Origin: Aurifilum marmelostoma
Taxonomy: Eukaryota; Ascomycota; Sordariomycetes; Diaporthales; Cryphonectriaceae
Direction: 5' to 3'
Assembly (NCBI GenBank): GCA_027559495.1
Contig: JAMXSV010000024.1
Location: 806,001 to 870,000, forward strand
DNA length: 64,000 bases
In this document: positions 22,722-33,670 of the stretch, piece by piece
Position numbering within the stretch: position 1 is the first letter of the stretch
How the letters are laid out: every line of letters begins with the position of its first letter
Position numbers and translations under genes: made by a program
Notes under the pieces: model-generated
Told to the model about the DNA's origin: nothing
Databases searched by the model: none
The model's input: only the letters and a program-made list of their open reading frames with translations

Positions 22722-24260
22722 TCACAAGAAGTAGTCAGCAACTGGCTTCTTAGCCGGCATCCCCCTCGAGTCTTGTGGCGCCGCTTGAAACACCCTGTAG
22801 CGCCTGGCCGGTCCCATATCCACTGGGGTGTCACCGTCTGTGGTGGCGGTCCTCGGAGGCACGCCACTACTCCGGTTCACGTCCCCGTTGCTCCTAGAAA
22901 ATACACCCAGACCGGACTCGTCTTCAGACAACTCCAGTATTGCGGCGACATTGCCACAGCGATAGCAGTAGTTTGGTGCCGACCAGACAGTGACGATGCT
23001 GGTGTCAAACATCTCCTTGAAACCCTCCATGACGAGTTGGTGTGCTCTGGCGATCAGCGACAGGTTGTTCTTGTGGTTGAAGGACCGGACGATGTCAGCC
23101 CCAAACAGGAACCCTGCGCCCCGCGGCGACAGTCCCCAGCCGTCGATGTCATCCGGATCAGACCACAGCAGATCACACATGGCTCCCTCGTGTGGGACTT
23201 CCTGTTTGCGGTCCAGCAGACGGATCTTGTCCACACTGTCTACCAGCGGGGAGAGCCCACCATGGACGCACAACACGGCACCTGCTGGATTTCCCACAGA
23301 ACCTGCGCTTGATCCTGATGCACCGGAACCCGGGGGTCCAGTCTTATCGCCGGTGCCACCTCCACCACTGGCTCCTCCTGCTCCTGCCCCGCCATTGGGA
23401 CTCTTGGCGGCGGGCTGTTCACCATCCACTGGCCGGCGCGGGAAGCGGCTTATTACTTGTCGGTCCGAGTTACAGACTTCGATCTCTGTGTTTTGTTCTC
23501 GGTACTCGCGGGCGGTAGATGTTGAGGTGGCAGAGTATAGGTGGTTGGACGTGCCCAGGACGATGGCGCCCAGGGCCAGATAATCAAAGACGTCACAACA
23601 ATATCGCCATACGTTTGCACTGCCGTACTTCCTAAGGCACTCGTCGTAGAATCCGTAGACTGTTGTGATCTGTCGAGACTCGTGGTTGCCCCTGATAAGG
23701 GTCATGCGGTCGGGGTAGCGGACCTTGAGGCATAGGAGAAGAAGGAAGGATTCGAGAGAATAGAAACCGCGGTCGACGAAATCACCTGGACGCGCGATAA
23801 CAAGGTCAGCACCGATACTCCCCCGAGCCCAAATACGCGAGAGAGCGACAAAGAGAAGGTGGAGGCGGTGGCACCGTACCCATGAATAGGTATTTGGTGT
23901 CTGGGACATCACCACCGACTCTGAAAAGTTCCATCAGATCATGGAACTGGCCGTGAATATCGCCGCATATCTACTCCACTCATCATCGTCAGCTCATCCA
24001 TCCAAGTAGTTTATCTCTCAGCACATGGGGGCATCATCTGCGTACTGTCACGGGCGCGCAGACTGTGACGACGTTGCCCTCTTCTATCAATAATTCTCTC
24101 GCCTTGTGACAGATCTCGCGGACCTGGGCTTCTGGTATCGGACGACATGCCCGCAGCTGCGCGATGGCTCTGTAGAATGCATGATTAGCATGCGACTGAG
24201 AAAACCCTGCAATCGCCCCGTGGGCATATATGTATGCGCTCACTTGTCGAGGTCGCTCAT
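22722..24260 (-). CDS. ppg1: PPG1-type PP2A-like serine/threonine phosphatase catalytic subunit
   Basis: Four exons (24244-24260, 24046-24169, 23880-23970, 22722-23785) give 431 residues. The first exon is only 17 bases (ATG to the sixth codon), and the start MSDLDKAIAQLRACR is the family start. The phosphoesterase motifs are complete: GDIHG (residue 50 on), GDFVDRG (78-84), RGNHE (109-113), HGGLSP and the SAPNYCYRCGN loop. The C-terminus DYFL is the PP2A-type end that is carboxymethylated. Between LGAIVLGTSNHLYS and AVLCVHGGLSP lies an extra Gly/Ser-rich segment of about 85 residues that animal PP2A catalytic subunits lack. PPG1 acts in signalling and cell-wall or glycogen control, and in fungal STRIPAK-related regulation. 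Assignment to PPG1 rather than SIT4 or PP2A rests on overall sequence recall. Confidence 0.95.
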
Positions 24261-25019
24261 ATTGGCAGTCTCCAGGCGGCTACGGCTGCGCAGCCTCAGC
24301 AAAAAGGCCTTGCACTTGGTATTCGGTCGATCAGGGTTATCTCATCACGTTGTGTGCGTCTGTGTCGTATCGTATGTATTGTATTGTATTGTACCGGTAT
24401 CCAGGCTCGAAGTATCAAATCCCGTCCGTAATGTTATCAAACAAGGCGCTGTCGGTGTCGGTGGGTTGGGGGGTCGGTTTAATGTGGAGGTATAAAGTCA
24501 AGGATGAAGTCAAGGATGAACTCATCGTCTAAAAAAGATGCGCCATGCAACAATGCGACACGGCTCGTGCATTGCAGCCCTTCCCCAGATTTTAAGGTGG
24601 AGAAGGTGGCGCTTACTGTAGGCCCCCATAATAATCTGTCTAGAGCCTGTTTCTAGCGACAAGCGCAGGCGCCCTTTGCGCTAAACTTCCAGGTGGCCCC
24701 AGTGGGTTGGCGGTTCTGACGATTGACCAATCAGCTTGCTGTTATTTAGAGCTTGCCTACCAGGTCTCGCGATTTTTTGACCCTGGACATTCCGTCCGTC
24801 ACCTCGTCACTTTCAACCTCTCCTCACCAGGACCAGACCAGATTACCTCACACCATTGGGCCTTGGCATGTGGTGTACGGAACCTGCCTAGACTTCTTGT
24901 AAGCTCTGACAATGTCGACGAGCTGCTCTTACAAACATTTTACTGACTTACCCAACCTAGCCTGCAGGACCTTTCTCTACACCCGCTCTCGACCAACCCG
25001 ACCTACCCCGATCGACATC
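24261..25019. other. divergent promoter region of PPG1 and a small membrane protein
   Basis: It contains two near-identical AAGTCAAGGATGAA words (about 24495-24520) and TGTATTG repeats near 24370. No RNA gene or coding region is supported. Confidence 0.55.
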
Positions 25020-25397
25020 ATGCCACCTCCACATCTGCATCCCCGGTCACGAATGACCTCCTCCCTCTTCGCGACCACCATGTTCGCAAGCTTCTTTGTG
25101 GTGGCTCTACCCCACGTCCTTCCATGCCCAGCCCCGAGGATCGCATACGCCGATGGAGAGATAATAGAAGACGCCAACGGCCGGAGGCGGCGGAGGCGGA
25201 GGGTGCAGCCACAAGAGCCCATGATCAGGGACGGGATAGTGCAATTTGATGGTCTGGCCCATGGAGACCTAATGGATCAGGAAGGGAGGAGAGATAAACG
25301 GGAATGTCCCGTGCCCAAACCAGGCGGCCGGGTGGGCGAGCTACTGGGCTTTCGGAAGGCGGAGGACGAGAGCACTGGCGGCAGCAGCAAGCCATAG
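25020..25397 (+). CDS. small conserved single-pass membrane protein
   Basis: A single exon gives 125 residues. The start at 25020 (MPPPHLHPRSRM) was chosen because it begins a conserved-looking N-terminus. The frame is open further upstream but has no better ATG. One hydrophobic segment (about residues 15-38, SLFATTMFASFFVVALPHVLP) is followed by CPAPR, an acidic piece and a run of arginines (GRRRRRRRV). The remainder is polar. The topology resembles small mitochondrial inner-membrane assembly or carrier-associated proteins of fungi, but I do not recognise a named family and give no function. Confidence 0.7.
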   Translation: MPPPHLHPRSRMTSSLFATTMFASFFVVALPHVLPCPAPRIAYADGEIIEDANGRRRRRRRVQPQEPMIRDGIVQFDGLAHGDLMDQEGRRDKRECPVPKPGGRVGELLGFRKAEDESTGGSSKP

Positions 25398-25872
25398 CAT
25401 CGACCTTCGCAATGTTATATCCGACTTCGACAAGGCTCATGCAGTGCGCTCGCCCTTTTGATGTCGGTAACGTCTCGACCGCACGAATCGAAATAACGAA
25501 AGGAACTCCACAGACCACTCTTTCAAGGCACCTGAGGTTACCAATAACAAACCACGACTTGGAGCAGGCCTACAGACAAAATCAAGCAGTCTTGCTGGGA
25601 ATCTACATTCCGAGCATGTGTGAGAGTCGTACCAAGACCCTTGAAAAGGATTGCAGCCGCTGTGCTAGCATAGTGTGGAAAGGATGATGGAAGGTCGTCT
25701 ATGACTGATCAAACCTTGACGGCGACAAGCATTCAATAGCAGGATAAGCATCAAAAACATGCCACAAATACCAAAGCTCCACACGCGTGGCGCAAAAATA
25801 ACTTGTACTCGCGGGTCTGCAGCATGCCGTCCTCTTTTGTCTGCAACTTAGATTCTTGTAGCAAGACTGCTA
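25398..25872. other. convergent spacer
   Basis: 3' regions of the small membrane protein gene and the acetyltransferase gene. A plus frame across 25304-25687 overlaps the former's end and has no supporting motif. Confidence 0.55.
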
Positions 25873-26799
25873 CTACCCAAGCCGGAATGTCGTGCTCATG
25901 AAAACGAATCCACTTTGGACATAAAACTTTTGTGCACCGACATTCTTGCCCCATACATTCAACTCGAGCTGCCTGGCGCCGTGCTCGGCAACATGACGCT
26001 CCCACATCGTCAACAACTTAGTTCCATATCCCAGCCTGCGCTTATCAGCCTCCACCTCAATTTTGTGGCAGAATGACACCTTGGTTACCTGGTCCAAGCC
26101 CACCCAGAGCACGCCGACCCGGTGCGCCCTGTCGTCCTCGATGATGAGGAACGAGTGTCCAGGCGTCTTGCCCTGCTGCGGAAGTGCCTGCTCGAGCGAA
26201 GACTTGGACCGAAGCCTCCACTCCTGCAGGTCCGCATAGCCCCCACTGTGTTCCATCAACGTCGCAGCGTAGCTGTTCTCGAGGTCCTCCAAGAAGGCCG
26301 CCACCTCTTCGCTCGTCATCTCCCTGGACCACACCCCCTCGGGCACGGCCGGAAGGGCCCTCTCTTCCACACGAATTGGTTTCTTCATGATGTACCTGAC
26401 GATGGGATGCCCCTCGAGACACTTGAGGAGGGCTGTCTGTGAGGCGTCGACCGTGATCACAAGAGGCTCATTGGGCTTCAAATGCCGAGCCCGGATCGTC
26501 TCGAGAAAACTGCTCGCCAGGTCTGCTTCCTGCACACTTAGCCACGCCTGCTCGATGGCTTTCTCCTGATTCCGTCTCGAGAGCACGAGGAGGGCGCACA
26601 CCCGATCATTCAGGCCGTAGACTTCGAGTTGATCATCTTCGCCGACATTCAGTTTTGGCGCGTCTTTAGGTGTAGAAGCATATGGGAGGAGAGTCAGTCC
26701 GGACATATCTGCTGCGCCTATGTATTGTTTGTTCTGGAAATGCCCTTGGAGCATGGGTTTATTTTCACCCAAGTACAAGAGATCAGGAACTTGCAGCAT
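25873..26799 (-). CDS. GNAT-family N-acetyltransferase
   Basis: A single exon gives 308 residues. The C-terminal half is the GNAT fold: a beta strand VGVLWVGLDQVTKVSFCHKIEVE runs into the acetyl-CoA loop KRRLGYGTKLL (the R/Q-x-x-G-x-G/A pattern). It continues to the closing LELNVWGKNVGAQKFYVQSGFVFMSTTFRLG, the standard NxxAxxFYxxxGF signature. The N-terminal half resembles a second, degenerate acyltransferase-like domain. Such proteins transfer acetyl groups to small molecules or proteins; the substrate cannot be told. No signal peptide or membrane segment is seen, so it is probably cytosolic. Confidence 0.85.
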   Translation of the reverse strand: MLQVPDLLYLGENKPMLQGHFQNKQYIGAADMSGLTLLPYASTPKDAPKLNVGEDDQLEVYGLNDRVCALLVLSRRNQEKAIEQAWLSVQEADLASSFLETIRARHLKPNEPLVITVDASQTALLKCLEGHPIVRYIMKKPIRVEERALPAVPEGVWSREMTSEEVAAFLEDLENSYAATLMEHSGGYADLQEWRLRSKSSLEQALPQQGKTPGHSFLIIEDDRAHRVGVLWVGLDQVTKVSFCHKIEVEADKRRLGYGTKLLTMWERHVAEHGARQLELNVWGKNVGAQKFYVQSGFVFMSTTFRLG

Positions 26800-27771
26800 T
26801 TTCTGCAGCGAAAATGCCGCTTAAGTACCCCGGGGTCAGATGCACAGGAGCTGCGAGGCTTACTGATGACCCAGAGCAATGCGGCCCTAATTAGAGCCCC
26901 TAGGCTGCCCTGCTTACAGTCATAGTGTGATGTTGACGTGTTCGAGAGGCTTAATATTATTCCAGACCAAGAACCTCGCGATGCATCAAGGAAATCTATT
27001 CGCCTGCTGAGACTGAACCGAGGCCACAGTGCCATGATTCCAAAGCCGTTGGAGTCGACTTTTCCACCAATCGTATAATTGGACAATGTTTTAGAGATCA
27101 ATACCAGAAATCTTGCCTAATTTTCGATTGCGTGCAAATACATTGAAGCAACATATTCTTCGAATCGGTGTTCAGATCAGCAGAAACTTTCTCGTCTTCA
27201 ATTTCATGGGGATCTTTTAATTATCGAATTGGCGTACTTGGTTTTTCTGCCCAGAATCTCTGAGGATATTCCTCACTGGCGTCCCTATTAACTTGAGAGA
27301 CGCTAGGACGATTCTTAGTCGTTAGACATCTGGTAAAGAAGAAGAGACTCTACAGGAGGTCTATTAATATAGTTTTATATAGTATACATGAAAACCTCGC
27401 TCAGTCCTTCGAGTCTTTAAGGAAATTCACACTAGCAACAATAACAGGACACGAGTCTGTCCACAGACGAATTTCACCCATTTGCCACGAACGTCTCTCT
27501 CTCTATGCATGCATCACCCCAAGATCCAAATCACTTGGGAAACGTTTCAATATTGTAAAGATTTCGACCGAAGTCAATAGTTATTGGCGTCGCTTTTCTA
27601 GCGCGCAGCCTACCTTTCGCGCATGACGGGTGATGTCTATGACGCAGCATATCACGGATAGGAACAAGGCTGTCTAAGCACTTCCCAGTCTGAAGGCACT
27701 TTTATTTCATTCTCATTCCTTACTTTCGTATTTTCTCTACAAATTTCATCACATGTGCCCTGCACCTGATC
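26800..27771. other. divergent promoter region of GNAT and SDR genes
   Basis: About 970 bases, noticeably more AT-rich than the neighbourhood between 27110 and 27430. Small frames only; no RNA gene or repeat was recognised. Confidence 0.55.
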
Positions 27772-28675
27772 ATGACAGAAGCCAAAGTGGTCATCATTTC
27801 GGGTGCTGTAAGCCCAGATCCCATAGCCCCGTCCAGCCCACGCAAGCCTCTCTCAACTCTTCAAGAGATAATAAAGTACTAAATATAAAATTCAGAACAG
27901 GGGAATCGGGCGAGCCATCTGTGACCAGATACTTGCCCGATCAAGCACACCTGTCCACCTTTACGCATGTTCTAGAAAAGGTGTGAACCTCAACCTGAGG
28001 CCCGGTCCAGCGAGTAAAGTGCATTACCCGACTCTCGATATAACATCGTCCAAGTCCATATCAGAACTCGCACAAGCAGTCCGTAGAGTAGACATCCTCA
28101 TAAACAACGCAGGCATCACTGACCTCAACACCTCTCACACTGCCGCCGATGTCCTATCCACGAACTACACGGGCACCCGCAACATGTGCACCGCTCTCCT
28201 CCCCAGCATGGCGCCGGGCGGTCGCATCGTCAACATGTCCTCTGTAGCCAGTATCCAGTTCCTCTCCAAGTCGTCTACAGACGTCCGAGCACATCTTCGC
28301 GATCCAGAACTGTCGCTGCAAGAGCTTGACAGAATAGCACAGTCGTTCCTGGATGCCTTGGACCAGGGCGAGGCGGCGCTGGAGGAACAAGGTTTCCACA
28401 GTGTTACAAATGCTTATCCTTTCAGCAAGGCGTGCGTTAACGCGCTGACGGCTATATTGGCGCGGGATAATCACAGCCTCGGCATAAATTGTTGCTGTCC
28501 AGGCTGGGTTGACACGGATCTGGGAAGCATCATGGGGAGGGCCCCTAAGACGCCGGAGCAGGGAGCTAGAATCCCATTGAGACTGGCCATGGAGGACCTG
28601 CGTGGTGTCAGCGGCAAGTATTGGGCGAACAAGAATGTCAGTAGTGACGGCTCTGGGACGCCGATTGATTGGTGA
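27772..28675 (+). CDS. short-chain dehydrogenase/reductase, carbonyl reductase type
   Basis: Two exons (27772-27807 and 27896-28675, 88-base intron) give 271 residues. The short first exon supplies MTEAKVVIISGA, and the join completes the cofactor loop GANRGIG (G-x3-G-x-G). NNAG, the serine of MSSVAS and the catalytic YPFSK (Y-x3-K) are all present. The C-terminal CPGWVDTDLG follows the carbonyl reductase pattern, and the long insert between the Ser and Tyr motifs is also typical of CBR1-like enzymes. The expected reaction is NADPH-dependent reduction of aldehydes, ketones or quinones in the cytosol. The physiological substrate is unknown. Confidence 0.93.
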
Positions 28676-29932
28676 AAGGTTGAAAGCAGTGATATCGAGG
28701 ATACTAGCGCCTGAGAGTATTGTTTAACACCGCAAGAAGCATGAATATGCGTTGCATTGTCTTCCTCATTATTTTCACCCATATTTGTATTAATCATGAG
28801 TCATCCAACAGTCACTTATTCTTTCAGTCCAGCTGAAATTATGGCATGTCCGGAAATATCACAGACAGAAGTAGAAGCAACGGGTGTGGCTCAGATCCTC
28901 AGGTTCCGTTGACTTATTCAACAGACTAGATTATTGCCAGACCTCTAATATTGGATAGACAACTTTTTCAAGCATTAATAAATCCAAGTCCAATCCCGAT
29001 CGCTGGCTGCAGTACTGAAACGCAACTTCCGCACATCTAGAGCTGTCTCAGAATGCAGATCCCAACCAACACCTTGGGATCCTTCTTGGCTGGACAGGTG
29101 CCAACTCCTGGGAGGCCGAGACTTGCTAGTGCGCCACCACATAGGATGATCTGTGTTCCGGTTGCAGGAGTCCATAGGGCGTCTACTGTACAAACTGTAT
29201 TTATGAAATTATAAACAGGGCTCATGGTCTTCTGCTCACTTCCTGGGTGTTCCGTTTCCTGGTTAATATATCCGCAGCTCGGCATGGGCGGGAGGATGAG
29301 TGCTGAGCCCCACGGATGGCAGCTCTTTAGTCTCGCCTTATAGAATGTTTTAAGCTTAAAACGTCTGACGGTGAGCTCCTGTTCATCAGAGGTGTGCAAG
29401 CTGCCATCTCGTCATCTTGGGCCGGAATCAAAGGACGCTGCACATGCCGGCATTGTCGAGTCTCGCGTTTCATGGTGCCGCTCAAGGACTTCAAAAGTTC
29501 CGAGGTGTGGTAGGTGACAGAGCGAATCATCGACTGCCGCGTCTGCTGTTCTTGTGTGGTAATTCTTGAAATCCTTCTAGCCTCATCTCGCCAAGTCCAT
29601 GGATACTTACCATTGGCGAAGCTGTGTCGAGTTTCATCGACGGTGAGCTACCTCTGGGGAGCAGAGTCGGTTCATGGACTGTCCGTTCAGGTTAGTCGGG
29701 AATCCAGCCAGTGGAGGATACGACTTATAAGATTGCTCGGGTCTGGCTATTCCTCCTTCCATAGTAGACATTCTTGATCGCAGTCCGGGCAAATTCCATT
29801 CTTTAATCAATACATTACCAGATGACTTGAGACATTCTTTGAAAGACGTATCAAGGACGTTGCCGTGGCACTACACTCATTCATATAATCAATTCCCCCC
29901 CAGGGCAGGACCCCCATTAATTATCAGCTACC
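28676..29932. other. intergenic region
   Basis: About 1.25 kb with only short frames lacking motifs. The last 100 bases are the AT-rich promoter and leader of the following secreted protein gene. Confidence 0.55.
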
Positions 29933-30902
29933 ATGAAGCTACCCACACTCATTCTCATGTGTGCCAGCACCGCACTCGCCGTCGAGAGCAACATTGCCCA
30001 GGCAAATGCGAACAACGGGACAGGTGCAGCTGACACGCAGGCCAGCAACTCGACTCAAGTGAGCAGCAACAACAACTCGAACTCGACAGCAGTAGTAAAC
30101 AATAGCAACAGCACTGCGGCTGCCAACACAACCGTCACCTCCTCCAATAATTTTGGCAACGGTGATAATGGGGATGGGAGTGCTATGATTGGGCAAGAGA
30201 ACGGGCAGGCTTGCATCAGTGTTGACGCCCTGAACAATGTCAAGTACGCTGACTTCTGGTGACCATTGACTACTTATTTAGTCAACATCACTGACGACGA
30301 TTCTTGCATAACAGTGCGGCAGATACCGACTTGGCCGTGCTCGACCTGGGCCTAGGTAACCTTGGGGCCATCAACCTGCAAGATCCTCTATCTGTCGCAG
30401 AGGGTATTGTGGCGCTTATGGACAATTTCTGCCTCGGCCAGGCTGTCAACTTGGATTCACTGCTCGGCCTGAGTGTCGATGACGAGGCAAACATGTTCCT
30501 CGAGCTCGCCCAGCTGGCTCAACTCGAGTCTCTGGGCTTCCTCAACGGAGACGGCATCCAGAGTCTTATCGAGTCCAACCTCCTGTTCAACGGCAACGGG
30601 AATGTCTTTAACTTGGGTAAGCGCACAATACTGTCAATCATATTTTTTCATCTTTGATTATATCGCTCACTCGATGTTCCTCAGCGGGCCTCAAGCGTGA
30701 GTTTGCCACGAAGAAATCTGCACGAAACAGCAGATTCCGCGGTACCCGCATCGAGGGGAGATCATGCAACGAAACCCCCGCAACCGCAGCTCAGAATCTG
30801 CCACTGTGCAATAATGTCAACGCTGATAGCTCCAATAATGTGAGTCTGGCTTGTCTATCCTACCTTGTGCAGCAGAATGAAGAGACAAAGTACCAAGGTT
30901 GA
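29933..30902 (+). CDS. secreted Asn-rich protein with Leu/Gly-rich domain
   Basis: Three exons (29933-30243, 30315-30616, 30685-30902) give 276 residues. A signal peptide (MKLPTLILMCASTALA) is followed by a roughly 75-residue Asn/Ser/Thr-rich segment with many N-x-S/T sites, so heavy N-glycosylation is expected. From about residue 95 a Leu-rich domain reads LAVLDLGLGNLGAINLQDP...LDSLLGLS...LELAQLAQLESLGFLNGD. This period is shared with the protein encoded at 33102. A basic piece (GLKREFATKK) and a small four-Cys-scale tail follow. There is no GPI signal or membrane segment. Function is unknown; a wall-associated or surface-active role is only a guess. A 33-base GTGAGT...GCAG stretch in exon 3 is too short to be an intron. 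Confidence 0.82.
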
Positions 30903-32763
30903 CATGAATGATATAATAGACCGACACGAGCAATTAAAATAGCAATACTCTTCATTAAGAGGAGAGGCAAGGTTCTACTAGCCGGTCAAGTCTTGTAGAG
31001 TAGAACAGGAAAGGGAGGGGATAAAAAGGGCGGGGGAAGGTGTTTGAAATGATGCTGGATATGGAAGTTCGGTGCTGGACTCCAGCTTCCGCGTATTGTA
31101 TTCCTATGATGGGATATCTTGTCTGAATTCAATCTGGGCCTTGACACCATTTCCGAACCAAACTGTGCCGCCACAAGTTTCTTTTCTTTTTTTTTTTCTT
31201 CTTCCCCTTCCTTCCTTTCTTGTTCCTATCTATTGAAGGACTGATATTGCTTAATTTGCCGTAACTCCTACAAACAATGACAGTAGAATCCTCATCGGAA
31301 GATTAGCGACTTCAAGCAGACCACACACCTAGCCAAGGGTCGAGGAGTAACCCCGGTGATGTATTCATTTTTGGTGCATCTTGGTCTACCACAATGCTCT
31401 GATCACAACGTCTGGACAGCAGTTCCCGATTGTGCTGGTTCATCAATGCAGAGTGTTCAGGCGGCAACGTCCTGAAAGAGCAAGGAGATGCAGCTGCCGG
31501 GCCATAAATTCATGCCTTAAGTGATGATTTGCGCCTAGTCTGGTGGCTGCGACGGTTTGAGATGAGGATCTCGGCCCCAAAACAATCAACCGAGCCCAGA
31601 GAAATCCAACATCCGGTGTTGGGGGGGGGGGTTCCAAGGCCGTGTAAGAACCCCTGCCACCCCTCGAATACCTTAATTCACTCCGGGCCAATAGAGGAGG
31701 ACGATACACAGTACAGGCCTGTCAGGTCCAGCCTTGGCCCTCCCAGGGGGGACGGGTGCAGGGTGGAACTCTTGTCGCCCCTGTAGATCCACCGTCTGCC
31801 GTCTTTTCTGCTTGCTGCAACGGCAAAGTAAAGTACCATTAATCACCCCCAGGCGATCTGACAGTCTTTCTGCTCGGAACTTTACGTTTCCATGTGGCCT
31901 TGTTGTGGTTTTTTGTCCGGTCATGACTACGTATCCTTCTAATTCGAAACGGATGATCTGGTCGGTGAGCCGCACATCATTAACCTCACTCTTTCGACCA
32001 CCCCAAGTGCCGGTGCCTCTCCTGCACCTTGTATAGCGCCATGCATTGCCATGCAGCCCTCGTCAAGAATCGTTATGACTGCTCTGCTTCGAGAAGAAGA
32101 TGTATGCTCGTGGGAAACAAGTGGCTTGACTTGATGTAACCCTCAATAAGTGTCAAGCTGCAAGATGATGCCGTGTCTAACTCTCTACGGGCTTTTGTCT
32201 GATTTAGAACATTTATCTTCATATAGGTGAGTGATAGTCATTGATAACTACCTCATCTTCAACATCGTCGTCGCATCATTACGCCTATATCGCTACCACG
32301 ACAGCAAGTAAGTGCTGCAAGTCTGAGCCCCAGAGAAAAATAAGGTGAGTTTATCGAGCATTAAGGTTATATCAAACCTCCCCTTGGCTGTTCTACTCCT
32401 CCACTTTTCCGAGGATCCTTCCCAGCCGGTCACAGACTCTTCCGTTCCTTGAAGCAGGCTGATACCATGTTTCTGCTCCCGTGCGTACTCTGCTGAGGGC
32501 TGACAGCACGTGGTTGTGGTCCGTCTCTCTCCCCCACTGCCCTTTTTGCCTCCTCCTCCTCCTCCTGGTTTCTCTACCCCTCCCCTCGTAACTCCACCAA
32601 GCCCTTGTCCTGGCGTTTATCCCCTTTCACCCATGCCACCTGACACACAACGGGACTCTCCTTCACCCAGCATCCGAATATGCCCTCGCATCTGATATTG
32701 CTTGGCAGACGGTTCGTCGCTCTTCCGTCCCAAGGTCTGAGTCCCATCGTTGCCATGTCTTCT

Positions 32764-32771
32764 GATATATA
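32764..32771 (+). promoter_or_regulatory. candidate TATA box of the gene at 33102
   Basis: GATATATAG lies about 335 bases before the ATG. The following leader contains donor and acceptor-like words (GTAAGTGATG at 32878 and AATAG near 32970), so a 5' UTR intron is plausible. Inference only. Confidence 0.35.
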
Positions 32772-33063
32772 GCATCTGGTCTCCTAGTGTCGAATCTCGA
32801 ACTTTTCTCTCTGCACCCCACCTCCAATTCCATCATCCGGTTCTCCAGTATTCGTTTACATTCGTTCCCTTTTTGAGGTAAGTGATGATGGATATTTCCT
32901 AGCCCAACTATTCCCTCTTTCCGTCGCTTCAGGTAATCTGTGACTGACAAAGACTTTTCTTGTGTAATAGCTGTGCTCACTTGTTCGCTTCCACTCCTTT
33001 TTCGATACCCAAACTTTCACACGAGAACTTGAGCTGTGCTCCATAATCATTCCTAATCCTTCC

Positions 33064-33090
33064 TTTTTTTTTTTAAAAAAAAAAAAAAAA
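33064..33090 (+). repeat. T11-A16 tract directly before the start codon
   Basis: Eleven T are followed without interruption by sixteen A, ending eleven bases before the ATG of the secreted gene. The tract is self-complementary over 11 bp. Confidence 0.95.
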
Positions 33091-33101
33091 CAACAATCAA
33101 A

Positions 33102-33670
33102 ATGAAGTTCTCCGCTATCTTCTCCGGCGCCCTTGCTGCTGCCGCCACCGCCTCCGCCGCCCCGGCGGCCACCACCAAGAGAGGCACCTTTGACGCCTCG
33201 GGCCTCAACAACCTGGCCTTCAGCTCGCTGGACCTGGGCTACCTGAACGTCATCAACTCGGTCGACCTGGCCCTCCTGCAGCAGCTGGCCGTCAGCAACA
33301 ACCTCAACGCCCTGGCCTTCGCCAACGTCTTCAACTCGGGCACCTTTGACGTCAACGCCATCCTGCAGCTGCAGCAGCTCCAGACCCTGCTCCAGCTGGG
33401 CCAGCTCGGCGTCTTCAACACCTTTGACCTGTCCAGCCTGAACCTGGAGCTGCTCCAGCTCGGCCTCATCGAGAACGTCGGGTCTTTTGACCTGAGCTCT
33501 CAGATTGAGGCTTCTTTGGTCCCTCAGATCACCACTATTGTCCAGCAGGGAGGTACGTGAAATACTTACCGTCTTTTTTTTTTTTTTTTGTTTTTCCGTC
33601 CCGGGTTTAATGCCATCCGAGCTCGTGTTCTGACATACTCAAAGGTGTCATCATCTCCTCCAAGGAGTAG
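33102..33670 (+). CDS. secreted Leu/Gly/Asn-repeat protein
   Basis: Two exons (33102-33552 and 33645-33670, 92-base intron) give 158 residues. The tiny last exon completes QQGGVIISSKE and a TAG. The signal peptide (MKFSAIFSGALAAAATASA) is followed by a short propiece ending in TTKR, a Kex2-type site. The mature part is an irregular repeat of Leu-rich turns around Asn or Phe-Asn: LAFSSLDLGYLNVINSVDL, then LQLQQLQTLLQLGQLGVFN and so on. It contains no cysteine. The codon bias is strongly C-ending, suggesting high expression. It resembles the Leu-rich domain of the protein at 29933. Secreted is firm; function is unknown. Confidence 0.88.

Larger units (their letters stand above)
30903..33101. 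other. 2.2 kb intergenic region with long 5' leader
   Basis: It contains a G11 run near 31621-31631 and several pyrimidine-rich blocks (for example 31186-31230 and 32520-32600). From about 32760 it carries the promoter and leader of the next gene. No supported coding region or RNA gene. Confidence 0.55.

Noticed and set aside
30841..30873. GTGAGT...GCAG stretch as an intron in exon 3 of the Asn-rich secreted gene
   Set aside because: It is 33 bases long, below any plausible fungal intron length, and the frame is open through it.
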